Shown: positions 13,101 to 25,064, numbered from the stretch's first letter. The stretch is 25,505 bases of DNA from Galactobacter sp. (GCA_022712075.1 JALAHE010000169.1:1-25505); one strand, 5' to 3'. Numbers and translations are program-made. The notes: generated by a model not told the origin, from the sequence alone.

Positions 13101-15776
13101 TCAGCGCTGCGGGATCGACATGGCCCGGCGCGCGCTGTCGGTGCGTTCGGCGGGGTTTCCCACGCTGATCTGGGCGTGCAGGACGTGCGCGCCGCGCGGA
13201 GCCACGAGCACGGGGTTGAATTCCAAGAGCGCGACCTGCGGGAGGTCGTCCTTGAGCGTTCCCACCCGGTGCAGGAGTTCCTCGAGCGCCCCCGTGTCCA
13301 GCGCCGGAAGGCCTTGGTAGCCCAGGAGCTTCTTCGCCGTGCGCGGCGCCCTCACGAGGTCGTGCAGCACCCCGGGCGTCAGCGGCGGCGCGGCGTGGGC
13401 CCAATCCCCCAAGAGATTCACGGCGTCTCCGGCCAGGCCGTAGGAGACGAGCGGGCCCATGAGAGGGTCCTCGAGGCAACGCACCACCACGCCCTGCCCC
13501 GTGGGGGCCATGGCCTGCACCTCGAGCTGGACATCCCCGTAGGGGCGCAGCATCTGGCGCATCGAGCGCACGTCCGAGCGCAAAGAGGCCTCGTCGACGA
13601 TGTTGAGGCGCACGCCGCCCAGGTCGAGGCGGTGGCGCAGGGCCGTGTCCCTGGCCTTGAGCACCACGGGGTAGCCGACCTCCGCGGCGGCCGCGACGGC
13701 CTCCTCCTCGCTGGAGAAGGCGATGGCCCGTTGGACGCGGATGCCGTAGCACGCGAGCAGCTGGGCGCACTGCTCCTGGTCGAGGCTGCGCAGCCCGTCC
13801 CCCTGGAGGGTTTGCGCCCAGCCCTCCACGAGTTCTCTCGCGCGCTCCCGATCGATGCCTTCCGGCTCCTGGACCTCGCCCGGATCGCGCTCGCGCCACG
13901 CCGCGTAGGTCCGCGCGCGGGCGAGGGCCTTCAGGCCAACGGCCAGGTTCGGGTAGCAGGGCAGGTCGCCGGCGACGCCGGCCACGGGCGCCTCGTCCCC
14001 CAGGGCTCCGGCGAAGCAGGCGATGACCGGTTTGCCGGCCTCCCTGCCCGCCTCGGCGATGGCCTCGGCGAGCGCCGTGGGGTCCACACCCACGGCAGGG
14101 AGCAGGGCCACGAGCAGCGCGTCGACGTCCGGCCGGCCCAGCACCGCGGAGCAAGCGGTGCGCACGGCCCTGACCGCCACCGACTGCCCCGAGCCGAGGT
14201 CGATCTCGCTCTCCTGGGCGCTCACGACCAGCTCGAGGCCCGCCGCGTGATCGGCGGCGACGGCGCCGAGGGCCGCCGAGTTACTCAGCACGGCCAGCCG
14301 CGGGCCGGCGGGCAGGGGCTGGGTGGCCAGTAGCTGGGCCACGTCCATGAGCTCCTCCTGCGTTCCAACCCGGATGACGCCGGATTGGCTCAGGAGCGCG
14401 TCGACGGCGCCTTGCGGGGCCTGCGTGGTGCGGGCCTGGTGCCCCGGCGGAACGCGCAGCCCCATGACGTCGGACTTCGCCACGATGACCGGCTTGCTGC
14501 GCGCCAGGCGGCGCGCGATGCGCGAGAACTTGCGCGGGTTGCCGAAGCTCTCGAGGTAGAGCGCCACCACCTGGGTGTGCTCGTCGTCCTCGAAGAACTG
14601 CATGACGTCGTTGCCGGAGACATCCGCGCGGTTGCCCGCGTTGAGCCCGGCCGAGAGGCCGAGACCGCGCCGCTTGGCCACGGCGTAGAGCATGGTGCCG
14701 AGCGCCGCCGACTGGCTGAAGAGTCCCACGTTGCCGGCCTGGGGCGGCCGTTCCGAGGGTGAGGCATTCAGCCGGACGGCCGGGTCGGTGTTGAACAGGC
14801 CGAGCGAGGCGGGGCCGATGACGCGCATGCCGTTGGCGCGGGCGAGGCGGACGAGTTCGCGCTGGCCGGCCAGATCGGCCTCGGCGCGGAAGCCGGCGGT
14901 GATGACGACAAGCCCCTTGACCCCGTGCTTGGCGCAATCGGCGGCCACGCCGAGCACCTCGTCCTTGGGCACGGCCACGATCGCGAGGTCGACGGGGTTC
15001 GGGATCTCGCTCACCTTGGCGTAGGCCGGGCCGCCGCCGAGCTCGAGGACCTGCGGGTTCACGGCGTACACCGGGCCCGTGAAGCCTCCCTCGCGCACGT
15101 TTTCAAGTAGGGCGTGCCCCAGCTTGCCCCACGTCCTGGAGGCGCCGATGACGGCGACGGAGCGCGGGCGCAGCAGCTCCGCGAGGCTGCGGGCCTCGGC
15201 GCGGTGCTCCCGGGCCTCCATCACGGCGATGGATCGCTCGGTGGGGTCGATGTCGAAGGACACCATGACGACGCCGTCCTCGAAGCTGCGGCTCACGTCG
15301 TAGCCCGCCTCGGAGAAGACGGTGAGCATCTGGCGGTTCTCGGGCAGCACCTCGGCCGTGAAGCGCTCGATGCCGAGCTCGCGGCCGGCCGCCGTCAGGT
15401 GCTCGAGCAGGATGGAGCCGAGCCCCTTGCCCTGTTCCGCGTCCCGAACGTTGAAGGCCACCTCGGCCTCGGTGGGATTCGGCAGGCGGTCGAAGCGCCC
15501 GATCGCGATGATCTCGGTGCCGCGTTCCACGACCAGGGCGACGCGATCCACGTGATCAACCTCGGTGAAGCGCTTGAGCTCCGCGGGGGTCAGCGATGAC
15601 TTGTACGTGAAGTAGCGAAGGTAGATGGAACGCTCGGATTGGGCCGCGTGCAGGCGCTCCAGGGCGGGGACATCGCTGGGCCGAATGGGCCGCACGTGGG
15701 CCGTCGACCCATCCCTGAGCACCACATCGGCTTCCCAGCGGGTCGGATATGCGCCAAAGCGTCGGGACGAAGCCAT
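13101..15776 (-). CDS. GNAT acetyltransferase fused to NDP-forming acyl-CoA synthetase (Pat-like protein acyltransferase)
   Basis: 891 residues. An N-terminal GNAT domain (about 22-177) has the acetyl-CoA loop EQGKGLGS (114-121) and IYLRYF/ELKRFTEVD segments. A CoA-binding Rossmann domain (from about 203, PRSVAVIGASRTWGKLGHAL), ligase-CoA domains (FSQSAALGTMLY, GNRADVSGNDVMQFF) and a C-terminal ATP-grasp domain (about 670-880, YPVVLKARD ... LLEFNPVLV) follow. Such fusions act as protein lysine acetyltransferases that tune metabolic enzymes such as acetyl-CoA synthetase; GNAT-first order is seen in actinobacteria. The region where ADP-forming synthetases carry the phospho-His SHTG motif reads GHQARTT (His446), so synthetase activity is doubtful. 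ATG at 15776 is preceded by TACTCT and 7 bases. Divergent from parC across 78 bases. Confidence 0.9.
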   Translation of the reverse strand: MASSRRFGAYPTRWEADVVLRDGSTAHVRPIRPSDVPALERLHAAQSERSIYLRYFTYKSSLTPAELKRFTEVDHVDRVALVVERGTEIIAIGRFDRLPNPTEAEVAFNVRDAEQGKGLGSILLEHLTAAGRELGIERFTAEVLPENRQMLTVFSEAGYDVSRSFEDGVVMVSFDIDPTERSIAVMEAREHRAEARSLAELLRPRSVAVIGASRTWGKLGHALLENVREGGFTGPVYAVNPQVLELGGGPAYAKVSEIPNPVDLAIVAVPKDEVLGVAADCAKHGVKGLVVITAGFRAEADLAGQRELVRLARANGMRVIGPASLGLFNTDPAVRLNASPSERPPQAGNVGLFSQSAALGTMLYAVAKRRGLGLSAGLNAGNRADVSGNDVMQFFEDDEHTQVVALYLESFGNPRKFSRIARRLARSKPVIVAKSDVMGLRVPPGHQARTTQAPQGAVDALLSQSGVIRVGTQEELMDVAQLLATQPLPAGPRLAVLSNSAALGAVAADHAAGLELVVSAQESEIDLGSGQSVAVRAVRTACSAVLGRPDVDALLVALLPAVGVDPTALAEAIAEAGREAGKPVIACFAGALGDEAPVAGVAGDLPCYPNLAVGLKALARARTYAAWRERDPGEVQEPEGIDRERARELVEGWAQTLQGDGLRSLDQEQCAQLLACYGIRVQRAIAFSSEEEAVAAAAEVGYPVVLKARDTALRHRLDLGGVRLNIVDEASLRSDVRSMRQMLRPYGDVQLEVQAMAPTGQGVVVRCLEDPLMGPLVSYGLAGDAVNLLGDWAHAAPPLTPGVLHDLVRAPRTAKKLLGYQGLPALDTGALEELLHRVGTLKDDLPQVALLEFNPVLVAPRGAHVLHAQISVGNPAERTDSARRAMSIPQR

Positions 15777-15789
15777 ATCCTGAAGAGTA
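15776..15789 (-). promoter_or_regulatory. Putative leaderless promoter of the GNAT/acyl-CoA synthetase gene
   Basis: The minus strand reads TACTCT (complement of 15784-15789), seven bases, ATG at 15776. The nearby AGGA is one base from the ATG, too close for normal initiation. Confidence 0.5.
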
Positions 15790-15854
15790 ATGTCCCGCGG
15801 CGCCCACGTGCGCGTGCGGCGAGAATCCGTTCGTAGGAAGAGGCTGCGCACCCC

Positions 15855-18565
<2,711 letters not shown>

Positions 18566-18569
<4 letters not shown>

Positions 18570-18913
18570 GCGGTGAGGGCGTGAGTCGGCGACGGGGAGG
18601 GGACCCAGGCACGACGCCGGGCGCCCGCCCGGGCGGGCGGGAGCCCCTCGCGCTCGCGGCGGCCGCCCCGTTCGTCTGGTCCCTCGCCGCCTGGGTGGTG
18701 CCGCTGACCGTGCTTGGCGTCGTGGGAACGCTCTCCACGCGCGAGCTCGGCCTGCAGGTGGCGGCCCCCGTCGCGCTGCTCTGCGCCGTCCCTGCCGCCG
18801 TGGGCGCCGTGCTCGGGCTCTTCGCGAAGGGCCGGCCGCTGTTTTGCGGCCTCGGCCTCTTCCTCGGCCTGGCCTACCTGCTCGGCGGGCTGATCTACCT
18901 CGTCCTTCGCTGA
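18566..18913 (+). CDS. Small hypothetical membrane protein, coupled to parC
   Basis: 115 residues. I do not recognise a family. After a polar, Gly/Pro/Arg-rich N terminus (about 1-27) there are three hydrophobic segments: about 28-55 (APFVWSLAAWVVPLTVLGVV), 62-86 (LQVAAPVALLCAVPAAVGAV) and 91-114 (FCGLGLFLGLAYLLGGLIY). The GTG start at 18566 overlaps the parC TGA stop as GTGA, indicating translational coupling; an in-frame GTG at 18581 is the alternative. GAGGAG in the last parC codons could serve as ribosome binding site. A strong terminator follows directly. Codon and GC usage match the neighbours, so it looks like a real gene, but no function can be given. Confidence 0.7.
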
Positions 18914-18919
18914 GTCACG

Positions 18920-18960
18920 CAGGCGGGGCCGCCCCGGTTGATCCGGGGCGGCCCCGCCTG
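18920..18960. terminator. Bidirectional hairpin terminator between the parC operon and the cyd operon
   Basis: A perfect 18-bp stem (18920-18937 with 18943-18960) with a 5-base loop TTGAT. It lies between the stops of two convergent operons (18913 and 18969), almost touching both. Followed on the plus strand by TTGCCT. Confidence 0.92.
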
Positions 18961-18968
18961 TTGCCTAC

Positions 18969-21900
18969 TCAGCCCAGCTGCGCCTGCCGGGTCGTGGCGG
19001 GCGAGCCGTCGGCGCTCAGGGTCGTGTGCGCGCTCGCGAGCGAGGCGAGCGCCTCGTCGTGGGTCACGAGGACCAGAGCGGTGTCCCCCGCCCCGCCCAG
19101 CACGTCGGCAACGAGCTCGCCGGATTCGTCTGCGCCCAGGTGGGCCGTCGGCTCGTCGAGCCCCACCCCGCCGGCGCCGCTCAGGAGCGTGCGGGCCACG
19201 GCCAGGCGCTGGCGCTGGCCGCCCGAAAGGGCCTCTCCCCCGGCCTCGGTGCGGGTCTCGAGCCCCTCGGGCAACCGCTCGAACCAGGGTCCGAGCCCCA
19301 CACGCCCGAGCGCCGTCACCATCGCGGCGTCGTCGGGAGCGTCGTCCCTATCGCGGGCCAGGGCGAGGTTGCCGCGCAGCGTGCTGTCGAACACGTAGCC
19401 CTCCTGCGGGCACCAGGCCACGGCGTCGCGAGCCTTCGCGTCGACCGACTCGGCGCTCCCGGCCGGGAGCACGATGTCCCGCCAGCCCTGGGGCGTGCGC
19501 GCCGCCACGGCACCGGAGCGCGGAGGAAGGAAGCCGAGCACCGTGGCGATGAGCGTCGACTTGCCGCTGCCGCTCGGGCCGGTGATGGCCCAGGCCCGGC
19601 CCGCGGTGGCCTCACCGCTCACGCCGCTGAACACCGCGGGGGCCGCCTCGGAGTAGGAGGCCTCGAGCGCTTCAACGCGTAGCCCGTCCACGGCGGGGCG
19701 CTGGGCCACGGGCGTGGATTCCTGGGCACGGGCCGCACCGAGCAGCCACGGGGCGAGCCGACCGAGCATCCCCGTCACGACCGGGGCATTGCGCAGGGCG
19801 TCGGCCAGCTGGCCAAGCGGCTCGTCCAGGGCCAGCAGCAGGAGGACGCTGAGCGCGAGCAACTCGGGGGCCGTGCCACCGGCCGCCGTGAGGACGGCGG
19901 CGATGGCGCCCAGGCCGGCCAACAGGGAGGCCGCCGCGCGCCCGGCGCCGGCGCCGAAGGCGTCACGGCGCAGCTGGGTGGAGCCCGCCGCGTCGTCGGC
20001 CGCAAAGCGCACCAACTCGGCGGAGGCGAGGCCGTTGGCGCTCGCGTCGGGGGCCGCTGCCATGATGCGGCCCGTGCGCTCGGCCTGGGCGGCGCGGTGG
20101 TCGGCCGCGTGGGCCGCCGCCGAGCGCTCGAGGGCCATCACGAGCAGCGGGAGGGCCAGGAGCCCGAGGAGCACCACGGCCAGCGTGACCGGCAGCGCGG
20201 CCGGAGCCAGGAGGGCCACGGCAAGGATCGAGCCGAGCCCCGCGAGGATCGCGGCGGGCACGGGGACCAGCACGCGGGGCAGCGCGTCGCGCAGCTCGTC
20301 CACCTGGGCCACGAGCGTGCCGAGCGCGCCGCCGGGGCGGGTCAGCTTGCTCCAGCCGCGGGCGTCGGAGCCCAGGGCGTCCCAGAGCCTCACACGAAGG
20401 CGGCTCGTGTAGCGAAGGATGACGTCGTGCGTGGCGAGGCGTTCGCGGTAGCGCAGCACTGCGCGGGCCAGGCCAAACGCGCGCACGCCGACGATCGCCG
20501 TGAGCAGGTACATGATGTGGGGCTGCGTCGAGGCCCGCACGATGAGCCAGCCGGAGAGCGCCGAGAGCGCGGCGGCGGCAAGCACCGAGAGCGCCCCGAG
20601 CAGCACGGCAAGCCAGAGACGCCACGAGCGCAACGGGAGCAGGCCCCACGCGCCGCGCGGCAGTCCGCGGCGCGGCGCTGGGCGATCGTCCCCGGCGGCC
20701 GGCGGCTCCGAGGAGCCGGACCCCGTCGCGCGCGCACCCTCATGCTGCGCGGCGGGGTCCGAACCCGTCCCCAGGGACGGGAGAAGGGGGGCCTCCCCCA
20801 GCGGCTCGACGGCGGGTCGCACGCCCGCCTGGGAACCGAAGCGGACCCGCACGTCCGCCTGGGAGGCCAGCGCCGGCTCGTGCGTGGCAAGCACCACGCA
20901 CGCGCCCTGCGCCGCGATCCGGCCGATCAGCGCCCGCACGCGCTGAGCCGACCGGGGGTCAAGGTGCGCCGTCGGCTCGTCGGCGAGCAGCACGACGCTC
21001 GCGCCGTCAGCGGCCAGCAGGACGCGGGCTCGGGCCAGGCCGCGGGCCACGGCGACGCGGCGGCGTTCGCCGGGGCTCAGGCGCTGCAGCTGCGCGTCCC
21101 ACAGGCGCTCCGGGAGCAGCTCGGCGAGTTCGGCGAAGGGGTCAGCGCCGCCGACGACCGCGAGCTCCTCGCGGGCCGTACCCTGCGCGAACTGCGGTGC
21201 CTGGGCGATGTACGCGCGGCGCGCGGGGTCGAGGCCGCGCAGCGCACCGGTGACCGTATCCCTCGCGTCGGGCTCGTCGGCGGGCGCGGGGCGCAGGAGG
21301 CCGGCCAACGTTTCGAGCACACTCGACTTGCCGCTGCCGCTGGGTCCGGTCAGGGCCGTGATGGCCCCGGCCGGTGCGTCGAAGCTGACGGGCCCGACGC
21401 CCTCGCGACCGTCGCCGCGGCTCACCACGAGCTCCCTGACCTCGAGGCCGTCGCTCACGGCGGAAGCGCCAGCCGCGGCGAGCTCCTCGCGGTCGGCGGC
21501 CTGCAGCTCGGCGCGCACGCGGCGCAGGGCGGCGACGCCGTCCTCCGAGGCGTGGTGGGCCGAACCGAGCTCGCGCAGGGGCAGGAAGCAATCGGGCGCG
21601 AGCATGAGGGCGACGAGCCCTGCCTCGAGGCCCATCGATCCGCCCACGAGGCGCACGCCGATGAAGACGGCGACCACGGCCACGGACAGGGTCGCGATGA
21701 GTTCGAGGGCGAAGGAGGAGAGGAAGGCCGTGCGCAGCGTAGCCATCGTCGACTCGCGGTGGCGCTCGGAGACCTCGAACAGTGCCTTGCGCTGCTGCTC
21801 GGCCCGGCGCAGGCCCACCAACACGGGCAGGCCGCGGGCGAGCTCGGAGAGGTGGTGGCTGAGCCGGTCGAGGCCGTTCTGGGCCTCCTGCACTCTCTCG

Positions 21901-22424
21901 GCCGTGTGCAGCCCGATGAGGATCATGAAGATCGGCACGAGCGGGATGGTCAGCACCAAGATGAGGGCGGAGACCCAGTCGGCGAGGAGGATCCGCGCGC
22001 CCACTGCGAGGGGGATGATGGCGCTCGCCACGAGCGCCGGAAGGTAGTCGCGGAAGTACGGGTCGAGCCCGTCCAGGCCGCGGCTGGCCAGCACGGAGGC
22101 CTCGGCGGCGCCACGGGCCTGCCCCGAGGCGAGGCGCTTGGCCACGAGCTGCGCACGCAGCTCCTCCTTGATGCCGAGGGCGGCGCGCTGGGCCACGACG
22201 CGGGTGCCCCAGTGGGCGCCGGCCCTGGCCAGGGCGCCCGGGATCCCCCACCACAGCAACGCCGCCACGTCCACGCCGTGGCCGGAGGCGGCCTGCGTAA
22301 GCGCCGCCGCGAGGGCGGACATGAGGGCGATGAGTCCGGCGGCCTTGGTGGCAGCGAGGGCGCCGAGCGCCAGCAGCCAGCCGCGGGTGGTGGTTCCTTC
22401 GGGGATCTCCGGGCGCATGCTCAC
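18969..22424 (-). CDS. cydDC: Fused CydD-CydC ABC exporter for cytochrome bd assembly
   Basis: A single 1151-residue chain holding two complete ABC exporter halves: membrane domain, ATPase, a Pro/Gly/Ser-rich linker (about 530-590), membrane domain, ATPase. Walker A motifs GPSGSGKS are at 360-367 and 949-956. The signature motifs are LSPGERRRVAVARG (first) and LSGGQRQRLAVART (second), and both Walker B regions end DEPTAHL. In E. coli CydD and CydC are separate and export glutathione/cysteine or handle haem needed to build cytochrome bd; the fused form is known in Streptomyces. GTG at 22424 overlaps the cydB stop (GTGTGA), with ATG at 22418 as alternative. No separate ribosome binding site is seen, so translation is coupled to cydB. 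It is the last gene of the cyd operon and runs into a strong terminator. Confidence 0.93.
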   Translation of the reverse strand: MSMRPEIPEGTTTRGWLLALGALAATKAAGLIALMSALAAALTQAASGHGVDVAALLWWGIPGALARAGAHWGTRVVAQRAALGIKEELRAQLVAKRLASGQARGAAEASVLASRGLDGLDPYFRDYLPALVASAIIPLAVGARILLADWVSALILVLTIPLVPIFMILIGLHTAERVQEAQNGLDRLSHHLSELARGLPVLVGLRRAEQQRKALFEVSERHRESTMATLRTAFLSSFALELIATLSVAVVAVFIGVRLVGGSMGLEAGLVALMLAPDCFLPLRELGSAHHASEDGVAALRRVRAELQAADREELAAAGASAVSDGLEVRELVVSRGDGREGVGPVSFDAPAGAITALTGPSGSGKSSVLETLAGLLRPAPADEPDARDTVTGALRGLDPARRAYIAQAPQFAQGTAREELAVVGGADPFAELAELLPERLWDAQLQRLSPGERRRVAVARGLARARVLLAADGASVVLLADEPTAHLDPRSAQRVRALIGRIAAQGACVVLATHEPALASQADVRVRFGSQAGVRPAVEPLGEAPLLPSLGTGSDPAAQHEGARATGSGSSEPPAAGDDRPAPRRGLPRGAWGLLPLRSWRLWLAVLLGALSVLAAAALSALSGWLIVRASTQPHIMYLLTAIVGVRAFGLARAVLRYRERLATHDVILRYTSRLRVRLWDALGSDARGWSKLTRPGGALGTLVAQVDELRDALPRVLVPVPAAILAGLGSILAVALLAPAALPVTLAVVLLGLLALPLLVMALERSAAAHAADHRAAQAERTGRIMAAAPDASANGLASAELVRFAADDAAGSTQLRRDAFGAGAGRAAASLLAGLGAIAAVLTAAGGTAPELLALSVLLLLALDEPLGQLADALRNAPVVTGMLGRLAPWLLGAARAQESTPVAQRPAVDGLRVEALEASYSEAAPAVFSGVSGEATAGRAWAITGPSGSGKSTLIATVLGFLPPRSGAVAARTPQGWRDIVLPAGSAESVDAKARDAVAWCPQEGYVFDSTLRGNLALARDRDDAPDDAAMVTALGRVGLGPWFERLPEGLETRTEAGGEALSGGQRQRLAVARTLLSGAGGVGLDEPTAHLGADESGELVADVLGGAGDTALVLVTHDEALASLASAHTTLSADGSPATTRQAQLG

Positions 22425-23443
22425 ACCACCGGCGTGACGGCGTGCTCGGCGGGGATCGAGGCGGGGCTGATCCGCTTCTTGAACACCCAGTACGTCCAGC
22501 CCTGGTAGGCCAGCACGAGCGGGACGCCGAAGGCCGCAACGATCGACATGACGCCCAGGGTGTAGTCGGAGGACGAGGCGTTCTCGACCGTGAGCGAGAA
22601 CGCCGGGTCGAGCGTGCTCGGCAGGACCACCGGGTACGCGGCGCCAAAGATCGAGGCGACACCGGCCAGCAGGAAGAGCCCGAGCCAGAGGAAGGCCCAG
22701 CCCTCTCGGGCCGCCCTGGCCGCCGCCCAGGCGGCGAGCACCGCCACGACGGCCACGCCCAGCGTGACCCACGGCCACGCCGTCGTGCCCTTGGCCACGA
22801 CCACGATGGCCCACGCCGCGAGCGGCAGGACCGCCCACGGAAGGCCGCGACGCAGCCACACGTTGGCGCGCGAGCGCACGGGGCCGTCCGTCTTCAGGCC
22901 CGTGAAGGCCAGGGCCTGCGCCAGAGCGAAGAGCACGACGCCGAGGCCGCCGAGCACGGCGTAGCCGTTGAACCAGGCAAAGGCCCCGCCCACGCGGTCG
23001 CCGTTGGCGTTCAGCGGCAGGCCGGTCGTGGAGAGCGCAAGCATGGCGCCCACGCCAAAGGCGGCGAAGAAGCTGCCGAGGGCCAGCGCCCAGTCCCATG
23101 CGTTGCGCGTGCGATCGGTGCGGGCCTTGCCGCGGTACTCGATGGCGACGGCGCGGAAGATGAGCGCGATCAAGACGAGCACGAGCGGGATGTAGAGCGC
23201 CGAGAAGAGCGAGGCGTACCAGAGCGGGAAGGCCGCGAAGGTGGCGCCGCCGGCCGTCAGCAGCCACACCTCGTTGCCGTCCCAGACGGGGCCGATGGTG
23301 TTCAGGAGCTGGCGGCGCTCCTTCTCGTCGCGGGCGAAGAGCTTCATCATCATGCCGACGCCGAGGTCGAAGCCTTCAAGGAAGAGGTAGCCCGTCCACA
23401 ACACGGCGATGAGGACAAACCACAAGGTGGGGAGGAAGTCCAT
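22421..23443 (-). CDS. cydB: Cytochrome bd ubiquinol/menaquinol oxidase subunit II
   Basis: 340 residues, usual length for CydB, with about eight to nine transmembrane helices. The N terminus MDFLPTLWFVLIAVLWTGYL and EGFDLGVGMM, then GPVWDGNEVWLLTAGGATFA, are family hallmarks; the C-terminal YWVFKKRI end is also typical. It forms the structural partner of CydA in the plasma-membrane quinol oxidase that reduces O2 to water. ATG at 23443 has AAGGA about 9 bases upstream, within the 34-base gap after cydA. That site lies inside the near-palindrome CTAAGG-GT-CCTTAG (23446-23459). The stop overlaps the cydDC start. Confidence 0.96.
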   Translation of the reverse strand: MDFLPTLWFVLIAVLWTGYLFLEGFDLGVGMMMKLFARDEKERRQLLNTIGPVWDGNEVWLLTAGGATFAAFPLWYASLFSALYIPLVLVLIALIFRAVAIEYRGKARTDRTRNAWDWALALGSFFAAFGVGAMLALSTTGLPLNANGDRVGGAFAWFNGYAVLGGLGVVLFALAQALAFTGLKTDGPVRSRANVWLRRGLPWAVLPLAAWAIVVVAKGTTAWPWVTLGVAVVAVLAAWAAARAAREGWAFLWLGLFLLAGVASIFGAAYPVVLPSTLDPAFSLTVENASSSDYTLGVMSIVAAFGVPLVLAYQGWTYWVFKKRISPASIPAEHAVTPVV

Positions 23444-23477
23444 GACTAAGGGTCCTTAGATCGATCTCGTGGGCGGG

Positions 23478-25064
23478 TCAGTAGGCGAACGCGAGCACGT
23501 CGCGGTCGTCGTCCTTGGGGGTCTTGTCCTCGTCTCGGTGCTCGGCCGCGAGTTCCGGCATGGCAGCCGGGACGCCGCCGCGCACGTAGCGGACGAGGTA
23601 GAGGACCTCGACCACGGCGAGCACTGCGTAGACGGCCGTCAGCGCGACGAGCGAGAAGAGCATCTCCCCGCCGCTCACGCCGGGGCTCACTGCGGCGGCG
23701 GTGAACATCCACACGCCGTCGACGCCGGTTGAGTCCGGGTTGGGTGCCACGACGAAGGGCTGGCGACCCATCTCGGTGAAGATCCAGCCGGCCATGTTCG
23801 CGCCGAAGGGGGCGAGGATCGAGGTGACGGCGAGGCGCGAGAGCCACTTCGAGTTGGGGACCGTACCGCGGCGCGTCACCCAGAGGCCGATGAGGGCCGC
23901 GAGGGCACCGAGTCCGCCGAAGGTGATCATGAGGCGGAAGCCCCAGTAGGTCACGCCCATGACGGGCTGGTAGTCGATCTCCTGGCCGGCGCGGTCGCCG
24001 TACATCGGGTCGTCCGGCAGGTGGGTGCCGTACTTCTCCTGGTACTGCGGGATCAGCGTGTTGAGGCCGTCGACGTCGGTCGTGAAGTTGTCGTGGGCCA
24101 GGAAGGAGAGCAGGCCGGGGATCTCCCAGATGGTGTTGACGTCCTCGCAGGTCGTCTTGTCCCCGCCGAAGTTGCCGAAGGAGAAGACGGAGAAGGCCGT
24201 GCCGTCGTGGCAGGCGGCCTCGGCCGAGGCCATCTTGAGGGGCTGCTGGTGGATCATGAGCTGGGCCTGGGCGTGGCCGGAGAAGGCGACGCCGAGGAAG
24301 GCGACGAGCGCGATCCACCCGCCGAAGCGCAGGGACTTCCACCAGACCAGGTAGTCGGTCTTGTCGCGGCCCGCGCCCTTGGCCGGGTCCTCGCCCACGA
24401 TCACCTTGCGGTCGGCGCCGACGGTGTCGACGCCGTCGCGGCGGCGGCGGTAGAGGTGGAACCAGGCGATGCCGAAGAGGAAGCCGCCGGCCACGGCGAG
24501 GGCGCCGAAGAGCGTGTGGATGAAGGTGATGACCGCGGTGTTGTTGGTCAGGACGGCCCAGACGTCCGTCATGACGGGGCGGCCGTCGATCATCTCGACG
24601 CCGACGGGGTGCTGCATCCACGAGTTGGCAACGAGGATGAAGTAGGCCGAGAGCACGGAGGCGAGCGTGGCGAGCCAGATGGTGGCCAGGTGCAGGCCCT
24701 TGGGGAGGCGCTTCCAGCCGAAGATCCACAGGCCGAGGAAGGTCGATTCAACAAAGAAGGCAAGGAGCGCCTCCATCGCGAGCGGGGCACCGAAGACGTC
24801 GCCAACAAAGCGGGAGTACTCGCTCCAGGCCATGCCGAACTGGAACTCCTGGACGATGCCGGTGGCCACGCCCATGATGAAGTTGATGAGGAAGAGCTTG
24901 CCCCAGAACTTGGTGGAGCGCAGGTAGACGTCCTTGCCCGTGCGCTTCCAGGCGGTTTGCAGCGTGGCCACGACGAGGCCGAGGCCGATCGTCAGCGGCA
25001 CCATGAGGAAGTGGTAGACGGTCGTGATGCCGAACTGCCACCGGCCGATCTCGAGTGGGTCCAT
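23478..25064 (-). CDS. cydA: Cytochrome bd oxidase subunit I, short Q-loop type
   Basis: 528 residues. The haem-carrying subunit of the high-affinity terminal oxidase. Ligands are visible: His18 in VYHFLMVPLT (haem b595 ligand equal to E. coli His19), His183 in FIHTLFGAL (haem b558, equal to His186) and Met379 in FRLMI (haem b558, equal to Met393). Glu98 and Glu106 (MEALLAFFVEST) match E. coli Glu99 and Glu107. The quinol loop is short; it includes MIHQQPLKMASAEA and a Cys285/Cys306 pair that could form a disulphide on the outer face, as in mycobacterial enzymes. GRQPF replaces the more common GRQPW. ATG at 25064 begins MDPLEIGRWQFG, the family start; AAGGA is 13 bases upstream. The promoter region carries BlaI-type operators. 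Confidence 0.96.
   Translation of the reverse strand: MDPLEIGRWQFGITTVYHFLMVPLTIGLGLVVATLQTAWKRTGKDVYLRSTKFWGKLFLINFIMGVATGIVQEFQFGMAWSEYSRFVGDVFGAPLAMEALLAFFVESTFLGLWIFGWKRLPKGLHLATIWLATLASVLSAYFILVANSWMQHPVGVEMIDGRPVMTDVWAVLTNNTAVITFIHTLFGALAVAGGFLFGIAWFHLYRRRRDGVDTVGADRKVIVGEDPAKGAGRDKTDYLVWWKSLRFGGWIALVAFLGVAFSGHAQAQLMIHQQPLKMASAEAACHDGTAFSVFSFGNFGGDKTTCEDVNTIWEIPGLLSFLAHDNFTTDVDGLNTLIPQYQEKYGTHLPDDPMYGDRAGQEIDYQPVMGVTYWGFRLMITFGGLGALAALIGLWVTRRGTVPNSKWLSRLAVTSILAPFGANMAGWIFTEMGRQPFVVAPNPDSTGVDGVWMFTAAAVSPGVSGGEMLFSLVALTAVYAVLAVVEVLYLVRYVRGGVPAAMPELAAEHRDEDKTPKDDDRDVLAFAY

Noticed and set aside
20097..22508. An 800-codon rightward open frame opposite cydDC
   Set aside because: Same high-GC artefact; the composition is Arg/Gly/His/Glu-rich without family features, and the leftward frame encodes clear ABC motifs.
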